Source: Neorhizobium populisoli
Lineage (GTDB): Bacteria; Pseudomonadota; Alphaproteobacteria; Rhizobiales; Rhizobiaceae
Assembly (NCBI RefSeq): GCF_019430945.1
Contig: NZ_JAHYCB010000017.1
Coordinates: 20,333 to 84,332 of the forward strand
Direction of reading: 5' to 3'
Length of the DNA: 64,000 bases
The stretch's first letter is position 1. Each line of letters opens with the position of its first letter. The notes beneath the pieces were generated by a model. It saw only the letters and a list, made by a program, of their open reading frames with translations, was not told the DNA's origin and did not search any database. Shown here in pieces: positions 41,666 to 51,388 of this stretch. The position numbers were made by a program, and so were the translations under genes.

Positions 41666-44600
41666 TCAATGAAAGTTCCGCGCCTTCACCTTCAACGTAT
41701 CGATGTGCAGGTCCGGTATGAAGATGTCCCTCGTCTTCGTCGCAGCCTTGTCGCGATGATCCCCGCTTCCCGGAGATCCATGCGCGAACTCGTCCCCTCG
41801 CCCGGTCGGTATCTTCACGTCGAGATCGCGATCCGCTAGCGCCGAAAGGTCTCCGGACAGGTCGTATAGTTTCCGGGCGATGAGATGGACGACGTCTCCC
41901 TCACGCTGGATCTTGCCATAGATGCCCATCATCGACGCGCCGAGGACGATCCTTCGCTGCTTCTCGAAGAGCGTCGGCCACACGATGATGTTTGCCGGCC
42001 CGGTTTCGTCCTCCAGGGTGATGAACATGGTTCCCTTCGCGCTGCCCGGCTTCTGTCGCACGAGAACGAGGCCTGCGATCATGTGGAAGCGACCATCCCT
42101 CGCGTTCATGGCATCGGCGCACGTCACGATCCGGCGCGCCTCCAAGTCTTCTCGAAGGAAAGCGATCGGATGCTGCCGGAGCGTCAATCCGGCGTGCGCG
42201 TAGTCCTCGATGACGTTGTGGCCTTCGGTCATCTGCCGAAGTTCGACTTTCGGCTCCTGCTGCTCTGCGACGGCCTGCTGTTCACGTTCGGCCGCGGCCG
42301 CAAACAGAGGGAGAGGCTCGTCCCTAAGCGCTTTTATCGCCCACAGGGCATCGCGCCGCTCAAGACCGAAGGCCGGGAGAAAGGCGTCGGCCTCGGCGAG
42401 CTGGGTGAGCGCTTCGGCCGGAACCTCCGAACGACGCCAGACATCATCGATGGATTCGAAGGGGCGTTCCGCGCGAGCGGCGACGATCCGGGCGGCGTCG
42501 ATGGTCGCGAGACCGGCCACCTGCCTCATTCCAAGGCGGACGGCATGCCGCTCAGTGCCGGCGATCTCCTCAAGCGTGCAGTCCCATCGCGAATGCTGGA
42601 CGGATATCGGGCGGACCTCGACGCCGTGCTGGCGCGCGTCCCATATGATCTGTGCCGGAGCATAAAATCCCATCGGCAGAGAGTTCATCAACGCCGCCGC
42701 GAATGCTTCCGGGAAGTGGCACTTGATGTAGCAGGACGCGTAGGCGATCAGGGCGAACGAAGCCGCATGACTTTCTGGAAAGCCGTAACTCCCAAAGCCT
42801 TCGAGCTGCTTGAACGTGCGCTCGGCGAACTCCCTCGTGTAACCGTTGTTTATCATGCCATCGATGAGCTTCGTCTGGAACCGTGACACCCCGCCTGTGA
42901 ACTTGAAGGTCGCCATGCTCTTGCGTAGCTGGTCGGCCTCGCCGCCCGTGAACCCAGCGCAGACCATCGCCACTTTCATGGCAGACTCTTGAAAGAGCGG
43001 CACGCCAAGCGTCTTGCCTAGGACGGCTTCGAGTTCCGGAGTCGGATATTCGACGGGCTCCTTGCCCTCGCGCCGGCGCAGATATGGATGAACCATGTCA
43101 CCCTGTATCGGGCCTGGCCGCACGATCGCAACTTGAACCACGAGGTCGTAGAACGTGCGCGGCTTCAGGCGTGGCAGCATCGACATCTGCGCCCGGCTCT
43201 CGACCTGAAACGTGCCCAAGGTGTCGGCGCGCCGGATCATCGCATAGGTGGCACTGTCCTCTTGCTTCACCTTCGCGAGGTCGAGGTCCTCTCCCTTATG
43301 CTCGCGGATCAAATCGAACGCCTTCTGCATGCAGGTCAGCATTCCCAGCGCCAGGACGTCGACTTTCATCATCTTCAAGGCTTCGACGTCGTCCTTGTCC
43401 CACTCGATAACCTGCCGGTCTTCCATGCGCGCTGGCTCGATCGGAACGAGATCGTCGAGGCGCGAGCGCGTCAACACGAAGCCACCGACATGCTGCCCGA
43501 GGTGCCTGGGCGCACCCATTAGCTCGCGCGCGAGCTTCAAGGTCATCACGAGCCGGTAGTCGTTCGGATTGAGGTTGAGGTCGGTGACGTTCTTCTCGGT
43601 TATTTCTTCGGACCATGACCACAAACCGGACGACAGGGCCTTCGTCACATCCTCCGGCAGGCCCATGGCTTTGCCGACGTCGGCGATGGCCCTCTTCGCC
43701 CGATATCTCGTAACGGTGCAGACGAGCGCGGCCCGGTCGCGGCCGTAGGTCTTGTAGATCCACTGGATAACTTCCTCACGACGTGCGTGCTCGAAATCGA
43801 CGTCGATGTCCGGCGGCTCGTTTCTCTCCTTGGAGACGAAGCGTTCGAAGAGGAGGTCGTTGGTCTCCGGGTCGATCGAAGTGATGCCGAGGATGTAACA
43901 GATCGCGCTGTTCGCCGCACTTCCCCTGCCCTGGCAGAGGATGCCTTGGCTCCGCGCGAACCTGACGATGCTGAAAACCGTCAGAAAATAAGGCGCGTAA
44001 TCCATCTCCTTGATGAGATCGAGCTCATGCCGGACGGCGCGGAGGACCTTTTGAGGCAGGCCCTCGGGGTATCGGTCGGGGATGCATTCGCGGACATAGT
44101 GCTCGAGAGACTGCTGGGCATCCATGCCGTCGACAATGGCTTCCTCCGGATATTCGTAGGTCAGCTCCTCGAGGCTGAACTTGCATTTTTCGACGATCTC
44201 CATCGACCGTGCAAGCGCTTCAGTGTAGCGGGGAAAAAGCCGTTCCATCTCTTCCGGCGGCTTAAGAAAGCGGTCGGCGAATCTCTCCCTATCGAATCCA
44301 ACCTCGTCGATGGTCGTTTTCTCCCGGATACAGGTGACGACATCCTGGAGCTGCCGCCTGCTCGGTACATGGAAGAGGACGTCGTTGGTCACGACGGTTT
44401 TCACCTTGTGCCGCACGGCCATGTTCGACAGCTCGTGAAGCCGCATCTGGTCGTTCGGCCGACGCCGGAGACAGAGCGAGACATAGGCGCGGTCGCCGAA
44501 GACGTCCTTCATGCGCCGGAGCTGTACGGCGCAAAGGTCGTCCGGCATGTCAGGAACGAGGATGCCGATCAACCCCTCGGCGTAGAGCGGAATGTCGTCC

Positions 44601-44923
44601 CAGTGCAGGATGCAGTTGTTCTTGCCGCCCCTGCCCTTGCCGAGGGTAATCAGCCGCGTCAGTCGGGAGTACGCGGCCTTGTCAGTCGGATAGACGAGGA
44701 CGGACATGCCGTCCTGCAGATCGAGCCGACATCCGACGACGAGGCGCAGACCGGTCGCCCGAGAAGCCTCAAGAGCGCGGACGATCCCGGCGAGAGAGTT
44801 GCGGTCGACGACGCCCAGTGCCTCGATGCCGAGTTCCTTCGCAATCGCAAACAGTTCGTCCGCCGAGGATGCACCGCGGAGGAAGGAAAAATGGGTGGTG
44901 GTTTGCAGCTCTGCGTACCGCAT
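41666..44923 (-). CDS. dnaE2: Error-prone DNA polymerase DnaE2 (ImuC)
   Basis: A 1085-residue C-family polymerase. It has the PHP domain at the start (AELQTTTHFSFLRGASSADE), the polymerase catalytic region with PPDIDVDFEHARREEV (the catalytic Asp residues), and the C-terminal OB/helix-hairpin parts. It lacks the tau-binding C-terminus of DnaE1, as DnaE2 proteins do. The ATG at 44923 shares its A with the ImuB stop (TGATG). Together with ImuA and ImuB it forms the SOS mutasome that copies past DNA damage with errors. Confidence 0.93.
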   Translation of the reverse strand: MRYAELQTTTHFSFLRGASSADELFAIAKELGIEALGVVDRNSLAGIVRALEASRATGLRLVVGCRLDLQDGMSVLVYPTDKAAYSRLTRLITLGKGRGGKNNCILHWDDIPLYAEGLIGILVPDMPDDLCAVQLRRMKDVFGDRAYVSLCLRRRPNDQMRLHELSNMAVRHKVKTVVTNDVLFHVPSRRQLQDVVTCIREKTTIDEVGFDRERFADRFLKPPEEMERLFPRYTEALARSMEIVEKCKFSLEELTYEYPEEAIVDGMDAQQSLEHYVRECIPDRYPEGLPQKVLRAVRHELDLIKEMDYAPYFLTVFSIVRFARSQGILCQGRGSAANSAICYILGITSIDPETNDLLFERFVSKERNEPPDIDVDFEHARREEVIQWIYKTYGRDRAALVCTVTRYRAKRAIADVGKAMGLPEDVTKALSSGLWSWSEEITEKNVTDLNLNPNDYRLVMTLKLARELMGAPRHLGQHVGGFVLTRSRLDDLVPIEPARMEDRQVIEWDKDDVEALKMMKVDVLALGMLTCMQKAFDLIREHKGEDLDLAKVKQEDSATYAMIRRADTLGTFQVESRAQMSMLPRLKPRTFYDLVVQVAIVRPGPIQGDMVHPYLRRREGKEPVEYPTPELEAVLGKTLGVPLFQESAMKVAMVCAGFTGGEADQLRKSMATFKFTGGVSRFQTKLIDGMINNGYTREFAERTFKQLEGFGSYGFPESHAASFALIAYASCYIKCHFPEAFAAALMNSLPMGFYAPAQIIWDARQHGVEVRPISVQHSRWDCTLEEIAGTERHAVRLGMRQVAGLATIDAARIVAARAERPFESIDDVWRRSEVPAEALTQLAEADAFLPAFGLERRDALWAIKALRDEPLPLFAAAAEREQQAVAEQQEPKVELRQMTEGHNVIEDYAHAGLTLRQHPIAFLREDLEARRIVTCADAMNARDGRFHMIAGLVLVRQKPGSAKGTMFITLEDETGPANIIVWPTLFEKQRRIVLGASMMGIYGKIQREGDVVHLIARKLYDLSGDLSALADRDLDVKIPTGRGDEFAHGSPGSGDHRDKAATKTRDIFIPDLHIDTLKVKARNFH

Positions 44924-46434
44924 CAGGCGAAGATCCCGTGCATGAACCATTTATGGGAGCCGGTCTCCGGATCGACGCCGTCGCCGGCGCGATAGACCCA
45001 GAACCGCTCGCCCTGTTCGTTCTCGATCATGAAGTAGTCGCGGACTGCCTCCAGCTCTGCCGGACGCCGCCACCACTCGCCGAAAATACGCTCTGGACCG
45101 TCAGCCCGGAGGACCTTGTGGCGCTTCCCGCGCCAGGTGACGCTTCGCGGAGGGTGGTCTGGCATCAGGGCGATCGCCTCGATCACCTCGGGCCGGTCCA
45201 GCAACCTGACAGGCCGACGCCAGTGGCCGACCCAAGTCTCCTTGGTGGATTCCGCGACGGGGGAGATGCGCTGCACGCTGCGCTCGGGAACATCGGACGC
45301 GAAAGGTGCCATACGGTACACGCGCTGGCCCCTGTTCCCGAAGATGTCGATCAAAGGGGTGATGTCGGTGACCTCTTCCTCAACGAGCGAAGATACGCGC
45401 TGTTCTTCCAAGAGGGGCTCGGCCGCGGCCGCGACCAGAACGAGACGTTCGATACCGAAACCGGGTTCGATCTTCTCCGTACGATCGCGGAATAGCTTCG
45501 TGAGCCACGCGACGTCCCTTGCCGGCTTTGCTGTTCCGGCCCTGATCACCTGTCTGGTGTTGTCGACCTTCTCGACGAAGAGATCGGCCCGTCGCACGCC
45601 GAGGCCGCGCTTCTCGAGTTCGCCGACGAGCTGGACGACGAGGCGTCCGACATACTTGTTGATCGTTTCGGCCGCGCCGATGGGCTCCTGAAAATTCCGC
45701 GAGACCTGGACGGTCTCGGCGGTGCGGATCGGATCGATCGGTTCGGCCATCACCCCGCGGATCTGGTCGAGGCGACGTCCGACCTCCGGGCCGAACCGGA
45801 GCGCTAACGGCGCGCGCGGCGTATTCGCCAGTTCGCCGATCGTCTGGAAGCCCAGTACACGAAGATCGGCGACGATCTTCTCGGGCAGTCGCAGCAAAGA
45901 GATCGGCAGCTTCTCGACGGCCCGAAACGTTTCGCCGGAAGGGATGATGACAGTCTCACGCCTGATCGCCCTCGCGCACGCGTGCGCGGCACCCCAAGTA
46001 TCGGCGATGGCGACACGCGCCGTCAGCTTCTTGGCGTGGAAGCTGTTGAAGATCTTCGTGACCATCGGCAGCTCGCCGCCCTGAAGATGGTCTGCGCCCT
46101 CCGTATCGAGAACGAGACCATCGAACCCGTCGACGGCGACGATGGGCGAATAATGTTCGAGCGCCCAGAGCGCGATCATGTCCAGCCGTCTGGCGTCGGC
46201 AACCGGGTCGGCGTTGACCAGCATGAGGCCGCGGAAGAGCGCCTGCGCCTTCGCGGTAGGCATGCCCACTCGGACCCCCAACTTCTTCGCCGCGGCGTCG
46301 GCTGCGGATACCCAGCGCTTTGCACCTCTCCGGGCTATCACGGCGATGGGCTGCTCCTCAGGAATTGACGGATCGTCGCGGCGTATCCTGTCGGTCGCCA
46401 GATCTGGAAGATATATGGACACGACCCTGCTCAT
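44923..46434 (-). CDS. imuB: Y-family-like protein ImuB
   Basis: A 503-residue member of the Y-family polymerase superfamily that lacks catalytic acidic residues; ImuB works as a scaffold linking the beta clamp and DnaE2. The start SRVVSIYLPDLATDRIRRDD and VDGFDGLVLDTEG are typical. ATG at 46434 follows AGGAG by 6 bases (a GTG one codon earlier is weaker). It overlaps imuA by 77 bases and dnaE2 by one base, indicating strong translational coupling of the three. Confidence 0.9.
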   Translation of the reverse strand: MSRVVSIYLPDLATDRIRRDDPSIPEEQPIAVIARRGAKRWVSAADAAAKKLGVRVGMPTAKAQALFRGLMLVNADPVADARRLDMIALWALEHYSPIVAVDGFDGLVLDTEGADHLQGGELPMVTKIFNSFHAKKLTARVAIADTWGAAHACARAIRRETVIIPSGETFRAVEKLPISLLRLPEKIVADLRVLGFQTIGELANTPRAPLALRFGPEVGRRLDQIRGVMAEPIDPIRTAETVQVSRNFQEPIGAAETINKYVGRLVVQLVGELEKRGLGVRRADLFVEKVDNTRQVIRAGTAKPARDVAWLTKLFRDRTEKIEPGFGIERLVLVAAAAEPLLEEQRVSSLVEEEVTDITPLIDIFGNRGQRVYRMAPFASDVPERSVQRISPVAESTKETWVGHWRRPVRLLDRPEVIEAIALMPDHPPRSVTWRGKRHKVLRADGPERIFGEWWRRPAELEAVRDYFMIENEQGERFWVYRAGDGVDPETGSHKWFMHGIFA

Positions 46435-47107
46435 CACATGCTCCTACGCAAAACTCAGCACACTCTCCCGCTTTTACTCGCATCAACTCCAGAAACCATC
46501 GCGCCCGGCCAACGCCGGGAACCGGCAGGACTTCCGACGGAAGGACGCTCACTCGCCATCGTGTCGTTGCCGCGGTCGGCTGGCCGAAGTCGTTCGCTTC
46601 CGTCTGCCGCCTCCATCGTCGCACCACGATGCCCATCGTCCCAGTCCGCTCGGCGGCAAGCTGCAGACGACGGGAGGCGACCATCGGCAGGCGGACAAGC
46701 TCCCCGACGACGGCGCCCAGACCGCCGAATGAGAGGGCCTCCTCCATCGAGGCCAGTACGTCCTCTTCCTTCCCTGCTTCCACGAAGATCACCCGGTTCG
46801 GATGTAGGCCGACCTGGGTGAGTGCCGGCAGAAACAGGTCCGGGCGCGTCAGGCACCAGACGACAGGTCCCTTTGTTCGAGCAGCGATCCCCGCCGCGAA
46901 TAGAGCAGCGGCTGCACCATCGACGGTACCGGATCCACCACCGGCGAATTCATGCAGCGCGCCGTAGGCCAGCCCGCCGCCAGGAAGTACGCCGTCGATC
47001 TCCGGCGCACCGAACGGAAGGCAGATTCTCGCCTTGGCAGCGCCTCCCTCCAAGGCGGAGACGCGTTCGCGCAGGTCTGCAAGGACTGTCTCGCGAGCAG
47101 CGGACAT
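46358..47107 (-). CDS. imuA: Recombinase-like protein ImuA
   Basis: A 249-residue RecA/SulA-like protein, first gene of the imuA-imuB-dnaE2 cassette. ETVLADLRERVSALEGGAAK starts the protein, and LPGGGLAYGALHEFAGG is the equivalent of the Walker region. ImuA inhibits RecA-mediated recombination and supports the mutasome. A LexA box (GAAC-N7-GAAC) lies 65 bases upstream, so the cassette is DNA-damage-induced. Confidence 0.9.
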   Translation of the reverse strand: MSAARETVLADLRERVSALEGGAAKARICLPFGAPEIDGVLPGGGLAYGALHEFAGGGSGTVDGAAAALFAAGIAARTKGPVVWCLTRPDLFLPALTQVGLHPNRVIFVEAGKEEDVLASMEEALSFGGLGAVVGELVRLPMVASRRLQLAAERTGTMGIVVRRWRRQTEANDFGQPTAATTRWRVSVLPSEVLPVPGVGRARWFLELMRVKAGECAEFCVGACDEQGRVHISSRSGDRQDTPRRSVNS

Positions 47108-47171
47108 CGATCACGAATCCTTCCGAAATCGCGGTGAAAATTCACGACATCATGTCGCTGAAAACTTGTAC

Positions 47172-47186
47172 GTTCCTCTTCTGTTC
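47172..47186. promoter_or_regulatory. LexA box of the imuA-imuB-dnaE2 cassette
   Basis: GTTCCTCTTCTGTTC is the direct repeat GTTC-N7-GTTC, i.e. GAAC-N7-GAAC on the minus strand, the alphaproteobacterial LexA site. It lies 65 bases before the imuA start codon. Confidence 0.8.
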
Positions 47187-47401
47187 CATCCACAGAACGG
47201 CGTCAAGATGACTCGATATCGAGGAATCTAGTCCTAGGATTAGCAAGATCTCAGATTCGCTGAGCGGAATCAAAATCGTAGCTATGGCCCTCTGCAGCCG
47301 GCTTGCTCAAAAATAAATTTGTGAGAGCTAGCGCCTTGCCTCTGGGACATTGATCAGATAGTCAGCCGCCGCTCGACACGTAGCGGCAGCTTGGAGAGGG
47401 T

Positions 47402-47680
47402 ATGGGAAGACGACAGCCGAAGCCCGATAACGAAGGCGGCCCCACCTTGAAGGATGTCCGCCTCGCGGTGATGGAAGTGGATTGCACGCTCTGCGACCGT
47501 CGAGGTTCGCTCGACCGGAAGGCGCTTGTCGCGCAGTTTGGTGCAGGCATGAGTTTTAAACGGCTCCGGCGTCGCGTGGCCATGGGCTGCGCGCGGATGT
47601 GCCATCCCCAAGGCGACAGTTGCGGGACAAGATTTCCATGCCTTGATACGGAATACTCGCTGCCGCCTAAGTCCAGCTAG
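47402..47680 (+). CDS. Small Cys-rich hypothetical protein
   Basis: A 92-residue protein with CTLC near residues 28-31 (EVDCTLCDRRGSLDRKALVA) and further Cys in GCARMC and the C-terminal half, suggesting a zinc-binding module. Rhizobial genomes often carry similar unannotated proteins. It has no assigned function and no evident operon partner; the following gene is on the other strand. Confidence 0.7.
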   Translation: MGRRQPKPDNEGGPTLKDVRLAVMEVDCTLCDRRGSLDRKALVAQFGAGMSFKRLRRRVAMGCARMCHPQGDSCGTRFPCLDTEYSLPPKSS

Positions 47681-47687
47681 AAGGAAT

Positions 47688-48302
47688 TCAAGGCGCCCGC
47701 CTCGTCCCCAGCCAGCCGCGGTCTGACCTCATGAAGCAGAACCGGACGTGCTCGGCTCCGGATATGTCCAGATGCTCAAGCGTCAAAAGTTCGACTCGAA
47801 CCGGACAGAAGCGTTCGAACGGCGATCTGTCGTCCTTCTCGTTGTCGTCATAGAGCCTCCCGTCAGAATGCATCCTTGCGCCAGGTGAGAAGGGTTGATG
47901 GAACGTCCTGCGCGTTGCCTCGCTGAGCTTGCTCCAGTGCTCTGCAAGCTCGGAATGGTCGCCCACGGTGTTCGCGATACCGGTCATACGAATTTGTACT
48001 CGGCTCGTCGCATCGTAACCTGCCAACGCCACGTGGGAACTGTGTCTAAGGATGTCGTCCATCTTCGGCGATCTGACATCCGTGACGTAGTAGATAGCGC
48101 CATCGTTTCGATAAGCCCGCCTAAGGACGATAGTGCGGACTTCAGGCTGCATCCTCTGGTTGATGGTTGCGACCTGTAGGAAATTGAATGGGCTGCCCGC
48201 TGTCGCCCCTGCTTCCAAGGCCTGCCATGTTCGATCGAAGGCGGCCCGACAACGAGGATCGCGGTCAATCCGGTCATCGTCGGTGAGAATGTCGACGAAC
48301 AT
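47688..48302 (-). CDS. Pyridoxamine-5'-phosphate-oxidase-fold flavoprotein
   Basis: A 204-residue protein of the FMN-binding split-barrel class, close to the Alr4036-type group: FNFLQVATINQRMQPEVRTI at the first strands and VRTIVLRR, then FCPVRVELLTLEHLDISG near the end. Such proteins bind FMN and may oxidise pyridoxamine-like or other small substrates. It faces the preceding gene and lies alone. Confidence 0.8.
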   Translation of the reverse strand: MFVDILTDDDRIDRDPRCRAAFDRTWQALEAGATAGSPFNFLQVATINQRMQPEVRTIVLRRAYRNDGAIYYVTDVRSPKMDDILRHSSHVALAGYDATSRVQIRMTGIANTVGDHSELAEHWSKLSEATRRTFHQPFSPGARMHSDGRLYDDNEKDDRSPFERFCPVRVELLTLEHLDISGAEHVRFCFMRSDRGWLGTRRAP

Positions 48303-48421
48303 CCGAATCCCTCCAGCTGCATAAACGGCGACGATGGCTCAGCCAGAAACGGACGTCAACGTCACGTGGAAGCGTACCGGGCTAATGCTTTCGCTCCTCC
48401 GATCACCAATCGCCGAGAACC

Positions 48422-48446
48422 GGAACATTCTCCTACGGCGCCCGTT
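48422..48446 (+). promoter_or_regulatory. EcfG/RpoE2-type promoter for the general stress protein gene
   Basis: GGAAC (48422-48426), 16 bases, then CGTT (48443-48446): a full match to the alphaproteobacterial general-stress consensus. The transcript would start near 48453, leaving a short leader with the AAGGAGG ribosome site. Confidence 0.75.
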
Positions 48447-48476
48447 CGCTTCCCACCTACAAGGAGGAGCATGATC

Positions 48477-49154
48477 ATGACCCAACTATACAATGAAGGC
48501 GCACCGAGCATTGCGGGCGGACGCGCCAAGAGCACTCTTACGGCATTCTTCGACAGCAAGAGGGAAGCTGAGACGGCGGTCGAGCGACTGAAAGCCGCTG
48601 GCGTGGTCGATGTGCGTCTTATGCCAGGATACGAAGATGATGCCGGAGGTACCTTGGCAGCAGCAAAGGGATCCAGCTTCTGGTCAAAGCTTGGAGACTG
48701 GTTGTTTCCGGACGATGACCGTGACGTATATGCGGAGGGTCTTCGGCGCGGCGGCGTCCTCGTTTCCGCGTCCGTTGACCCGGCAAAATACGACACGGCG
48801 CACGACATCCTTGACGAGGAAGGCTCCATCGACATGGACGAGCGTGCCGATCTCTGGAGGACGGAGGGTTGGACTGCGGGGAGCAGCGCGCAGCAGTCCG
48901 CAGCATCCAGCGAAGACGCGTTCCAGCCTGATCCAAACACGGGAGCCGGCCGCTACGCGAGGAGCACGCAGGCAACGTCGCCGCGCGTGCGTGGATACGA
49001 TTTCATTGACGATCTGCCAAGCGACATTGTCGACGACGTGATCCCGACCGGCCATCAACGCAACCCGTCGGAGGGAGACAGGCCTCTCGACGATCGTCTG
49101 TCTCAGAGCCAGTCTATCGACGGGATGCAGCAGAGTCAGTCGCTGCCGAGATAG
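48477..49154 (+). CDS. General stress protein of the YflT/17M type
   Basis: A 225-residue protein. The N-terminal half contains the YflT-like alpha/beta unit (LTAFFDSKREAETAVERLKA, then GVVDVRLMPGYEDD), followed by an acidic, Ser/Gln-rich, probably disordered tail. An AAGGAGG site lies 9 bases upstream of the ATG at 48477; an ATG two codons earlier (48471) is possible but too close to the ribosome site. The EcfG promoter just upstream places it in the general stress response. Confidence 0.78.
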   Translation: MTQLYNEGAPSIAGGRAKSTLTAFFDSKREAETAVERLKAAGVVDVRLMPGYEDDAGGTLAAAKGSSFWSKLGDWLFPDDDRDVYAEGLRRGGVLVSASVDPAKYDTAHDILDEEGSIDMDERADLWRTEGWTAGSSAQQSAASSEDAFQPDPNTGAGRYARSTQATSPRVRGYDFIDDLPSDIVDDVIPTGHQRNPSEGDRPLDDRLSQSQSIDGMQQSQSLPR

Positions 49155-49268
49155 CTGCTGAATTGATCGACGACGCCGGGACGACATTGTTGCGCGGCAT
49201 CGGCGTCGTCTGTTTTTGATTTTCTGGCTCGTGCAGTCCTATCAGGCTTGTAATCCGCGTCGCGTCCG

Positions 49269-50659
49269 TTGGCCGGACACGGACCGCAAGGAACTGGTTC
49301 TCCTACCTGCATAAACTGCTACTTGCGCGAAAGCACGACTGCTTCGCTGATTATCGGCGGCGTCGTAACGGATCTGATTTCGAGAACTGTGACCCGAAAC
49401 GCGGCTGCGACGACAGCGCTGTATGTCGACAGCATCATTGCGCCGATCCTCCCTGACCTCAGCGCGGACGCCACGATTGAGGAATCGGTCGAGCGCGTCC
49501 TTGATGAGACCTTGAGCCAGGGTGCGCTCGGACGGCGGCTCGTATCCTTCAGGCTGTGGCGAGCGGACGGGACGATCCTCTATTCGAACGATAAGAGCCT
49601 AACTGGTCGGGTCGTTCAGCCTAGCGCGGACCGGATCGCAGCTTTCCAAGGGCAGTTAATCGGTCATTTCGATGAGGTCGACGACGAGGAAAGTACCGCC
49701 GAACGTGCGATCGGCGAGCCTATTCTGGAAATCTACAATCCTGTGCTTCAACCATTGTCCGGGGAGGTGGTGGCTGTCGCGGAATTTTATGAGCGAGCGG
49801 CCGATCTGCAGCAGAGCCTAAGCCGCGCCCGGACGACAACATGGATGATGGTTGTCCTGGCGACGCTGTTCATCTTCTCTCTGCTTTCCTTCATCGTCAT
49901 ACGGGCGAGCCGCACCATCCGAAATCAAAGAAAACTTCTGGGCAACCAGGTGAGGGAGCTGACGAATCTTCTGGCCCAGAACCGTGAACTCGGTGCGCGG
50001 CTACAGAAGGCTTCGCTCAATACCTCGACGCTGAACGAACATTTGCTAAGAAAGATCGGCGCAGACTGCACGACGGTCCGGCTCAACTTGTGGCCTATGC
50101 TTCCCTGAGGATTGACAGCGAAAGGATACTCGACGCAGCCCTGCCCCGTGAAGTCCGCGAGAGCGAGGTCCAGACGATCAAGAAGAGCCTTCAGGAAGCG
50201 ATGCACGAAATCAGAAGCATCTGTCGAGGGCTCGTACTTCCGGAAATCGAGTTGTTATCCGGCGTGCAGGTAATCGAACGCGTCGTGGCGGCTCACTAGG
50301 AACGGACAGGAACCGGTGTCGACGTCATCGCCGAAGGTTGCGAGTGCAGTCTATCGCTGCCCGATAAGATATGCATCTCTAGCTTCGTCCAGGAAGCGCT
50401 CAACAATAGCTGGAAACATGCTGGTGGTCGGAACCAGCGCGTCGAACAGACCTGTAGGGACAGTCTCATCATGATCTCCGTCGCCGACGACGGTGGGTCT
50501 GGCTTGAGACTCGATCAGCTTGAGTCCTTTAGCGGCCTTGGCCTCACCGGGCTACGGGAGCGGGTGAAGAGCATCGGTGGGCGGTTTGAGATTAAATCCT
50601 CACCGAATGGGGCGGAGCTCAAGATGTCGCTGAATGTCAACGAAACCGAAATAGCGTAG
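49269..50659 (+). pseudogene. NarX/DesK-type sensor kinase, broken
   Basis: A sensor kinase gene with two lesions. The first frame encodes an N-terminal sensor region, a transmembrane helix (TWMMVVLATLFIFSLLSFIV) and a coiled coil, then shifts out of frame near 50068, where GACTGCACGAC has lost one C. Restoring it gives the HisKA_3 box DLHDGPAQLVAYASL. A TAG at 50297-50299 interrupts before the ATPase domain (EALNNSWKHAGG and VADDGGSGL). The 5' end is also unclear. The pathway is dead unless these are sequencing errors. Confidence 0.7.
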
Positions 50660-50671
50660 GATCGTGGTGAA

Positions 50672-51130
50672 TTAATCCAGAAGGGATCGAATCCTTTCTC
50701 GATCGGAAGCAGTAGCCGGTCGATCCACGATCGTCCGTCCCCGATTATCCCGCATGACGTACCTGTCTTGAAAAAGCTGTTCGCGGATTCCGGAACGATG
50801 GCGTACTTCGACACCTTTGTCCCCAACCGTCACAGTATCTCCGGTGCGGGCGTTGACGCCATTCGATCTGCCGACATCGCCAGAGGAAGGCGAAGACGTG
50901 CTGCCCCCTCTTCCGCCACCGGTCGCACCGCCGTTACCGCCACCGTTACTGCCACCATTGCCGCCGCCATTACTGCCACCATTGCCGCCGCCGTTACCGC
51001 CACCATTACCGCCGCCATTGCCGCCACCGTTACCATTTTGAGCGGACGCGCTGACCGCAGACAACCCAACCACGGCTCCGGCAGCAGCGGACGATATGAA
51101 TTTAAGGATAAACTTTCGTCGGGTATTCAT
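50672..51130 (-). CDS. Secreted Gly/Asn-repeat protein
   Basis: A 152-residue exported protein. It starts with a twin-Arg-like signal (MNTRRKFILKFISSAAAGAV), then a run of NGGG/SNGGG repeats over about 45 residues, then a charged C-terminal domain (DKGVEVRHRSGIREQLFQDR). The repeats give CRISPR-like-looking periodic DNA at 50935-51040 on the plus strand, but it is coding. Probably an envelope or matrix protein. No operon. Confidence 0.72.
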   Translation of the reverse strand: MNTRRKFILKFISSAAAGAVVGLSAVSASAQNGNGGGNGGGNGGGNGGGNGGSNGGGNGGSNGGGNGGATGGGRGGSTSSPSSGDVGRSNGVNARTGDTVTVGDKGVEVRHRSGIREQLFQDRYVMRDNRGRTIVDRPATASDRERIRSLLD

Positions 51131-51333
51131 GGCAACCTCTACACAAAAACCTTACAAACGACATTACGCGTACTACGTTGTGTCGGATCTCCAAGTAATG
51201 AAGCGGCTACCCGCACAAGGATTTGCAGGCTATCAGACTAAAGTGCTGGCAGACTTCGCTTCATGTTACGGAGAAACGCTACCAGCTTGTCTGTGGTCAC
51301 TAAGCGCGACGAGGTCACAGTCTCCCTAAACGA

Positions 51334-51367
51334 AAATGCCAGGGCGGATGATGCTGCCCTGGCATTT
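51334..51367 (-). terminator. Terminator hairpin after the DUF1236 gene
   Basis: AAATGCCAGGGC (51334-51345) and GCCCTGGCATTT (51356-51367) form a perfect 12-base stem with a 10-base loop, 22 bases after the DUF1236 stop on the minus strand, followed on that strand by TCG. It ends the DUF1236 transcript. Confidence 0.65.
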
Positions 51368-51388
51368 CATCAGCGCATGCAGATCAAG

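Noticed and set aside
43787..44995. 402-residue plus-strand frame opposite dnaE2
   Set aside because: Shadow frame; composition typical of antisense to a high-G+C gene.
50935..51040. Periodic GGN/CCN repeats that resemble a repeat array
   Set aside because: They encode NGGG repeats of the minus-strand secreted protein with a clear signal peptide; no spacer-repeat structure of a CRISPR.
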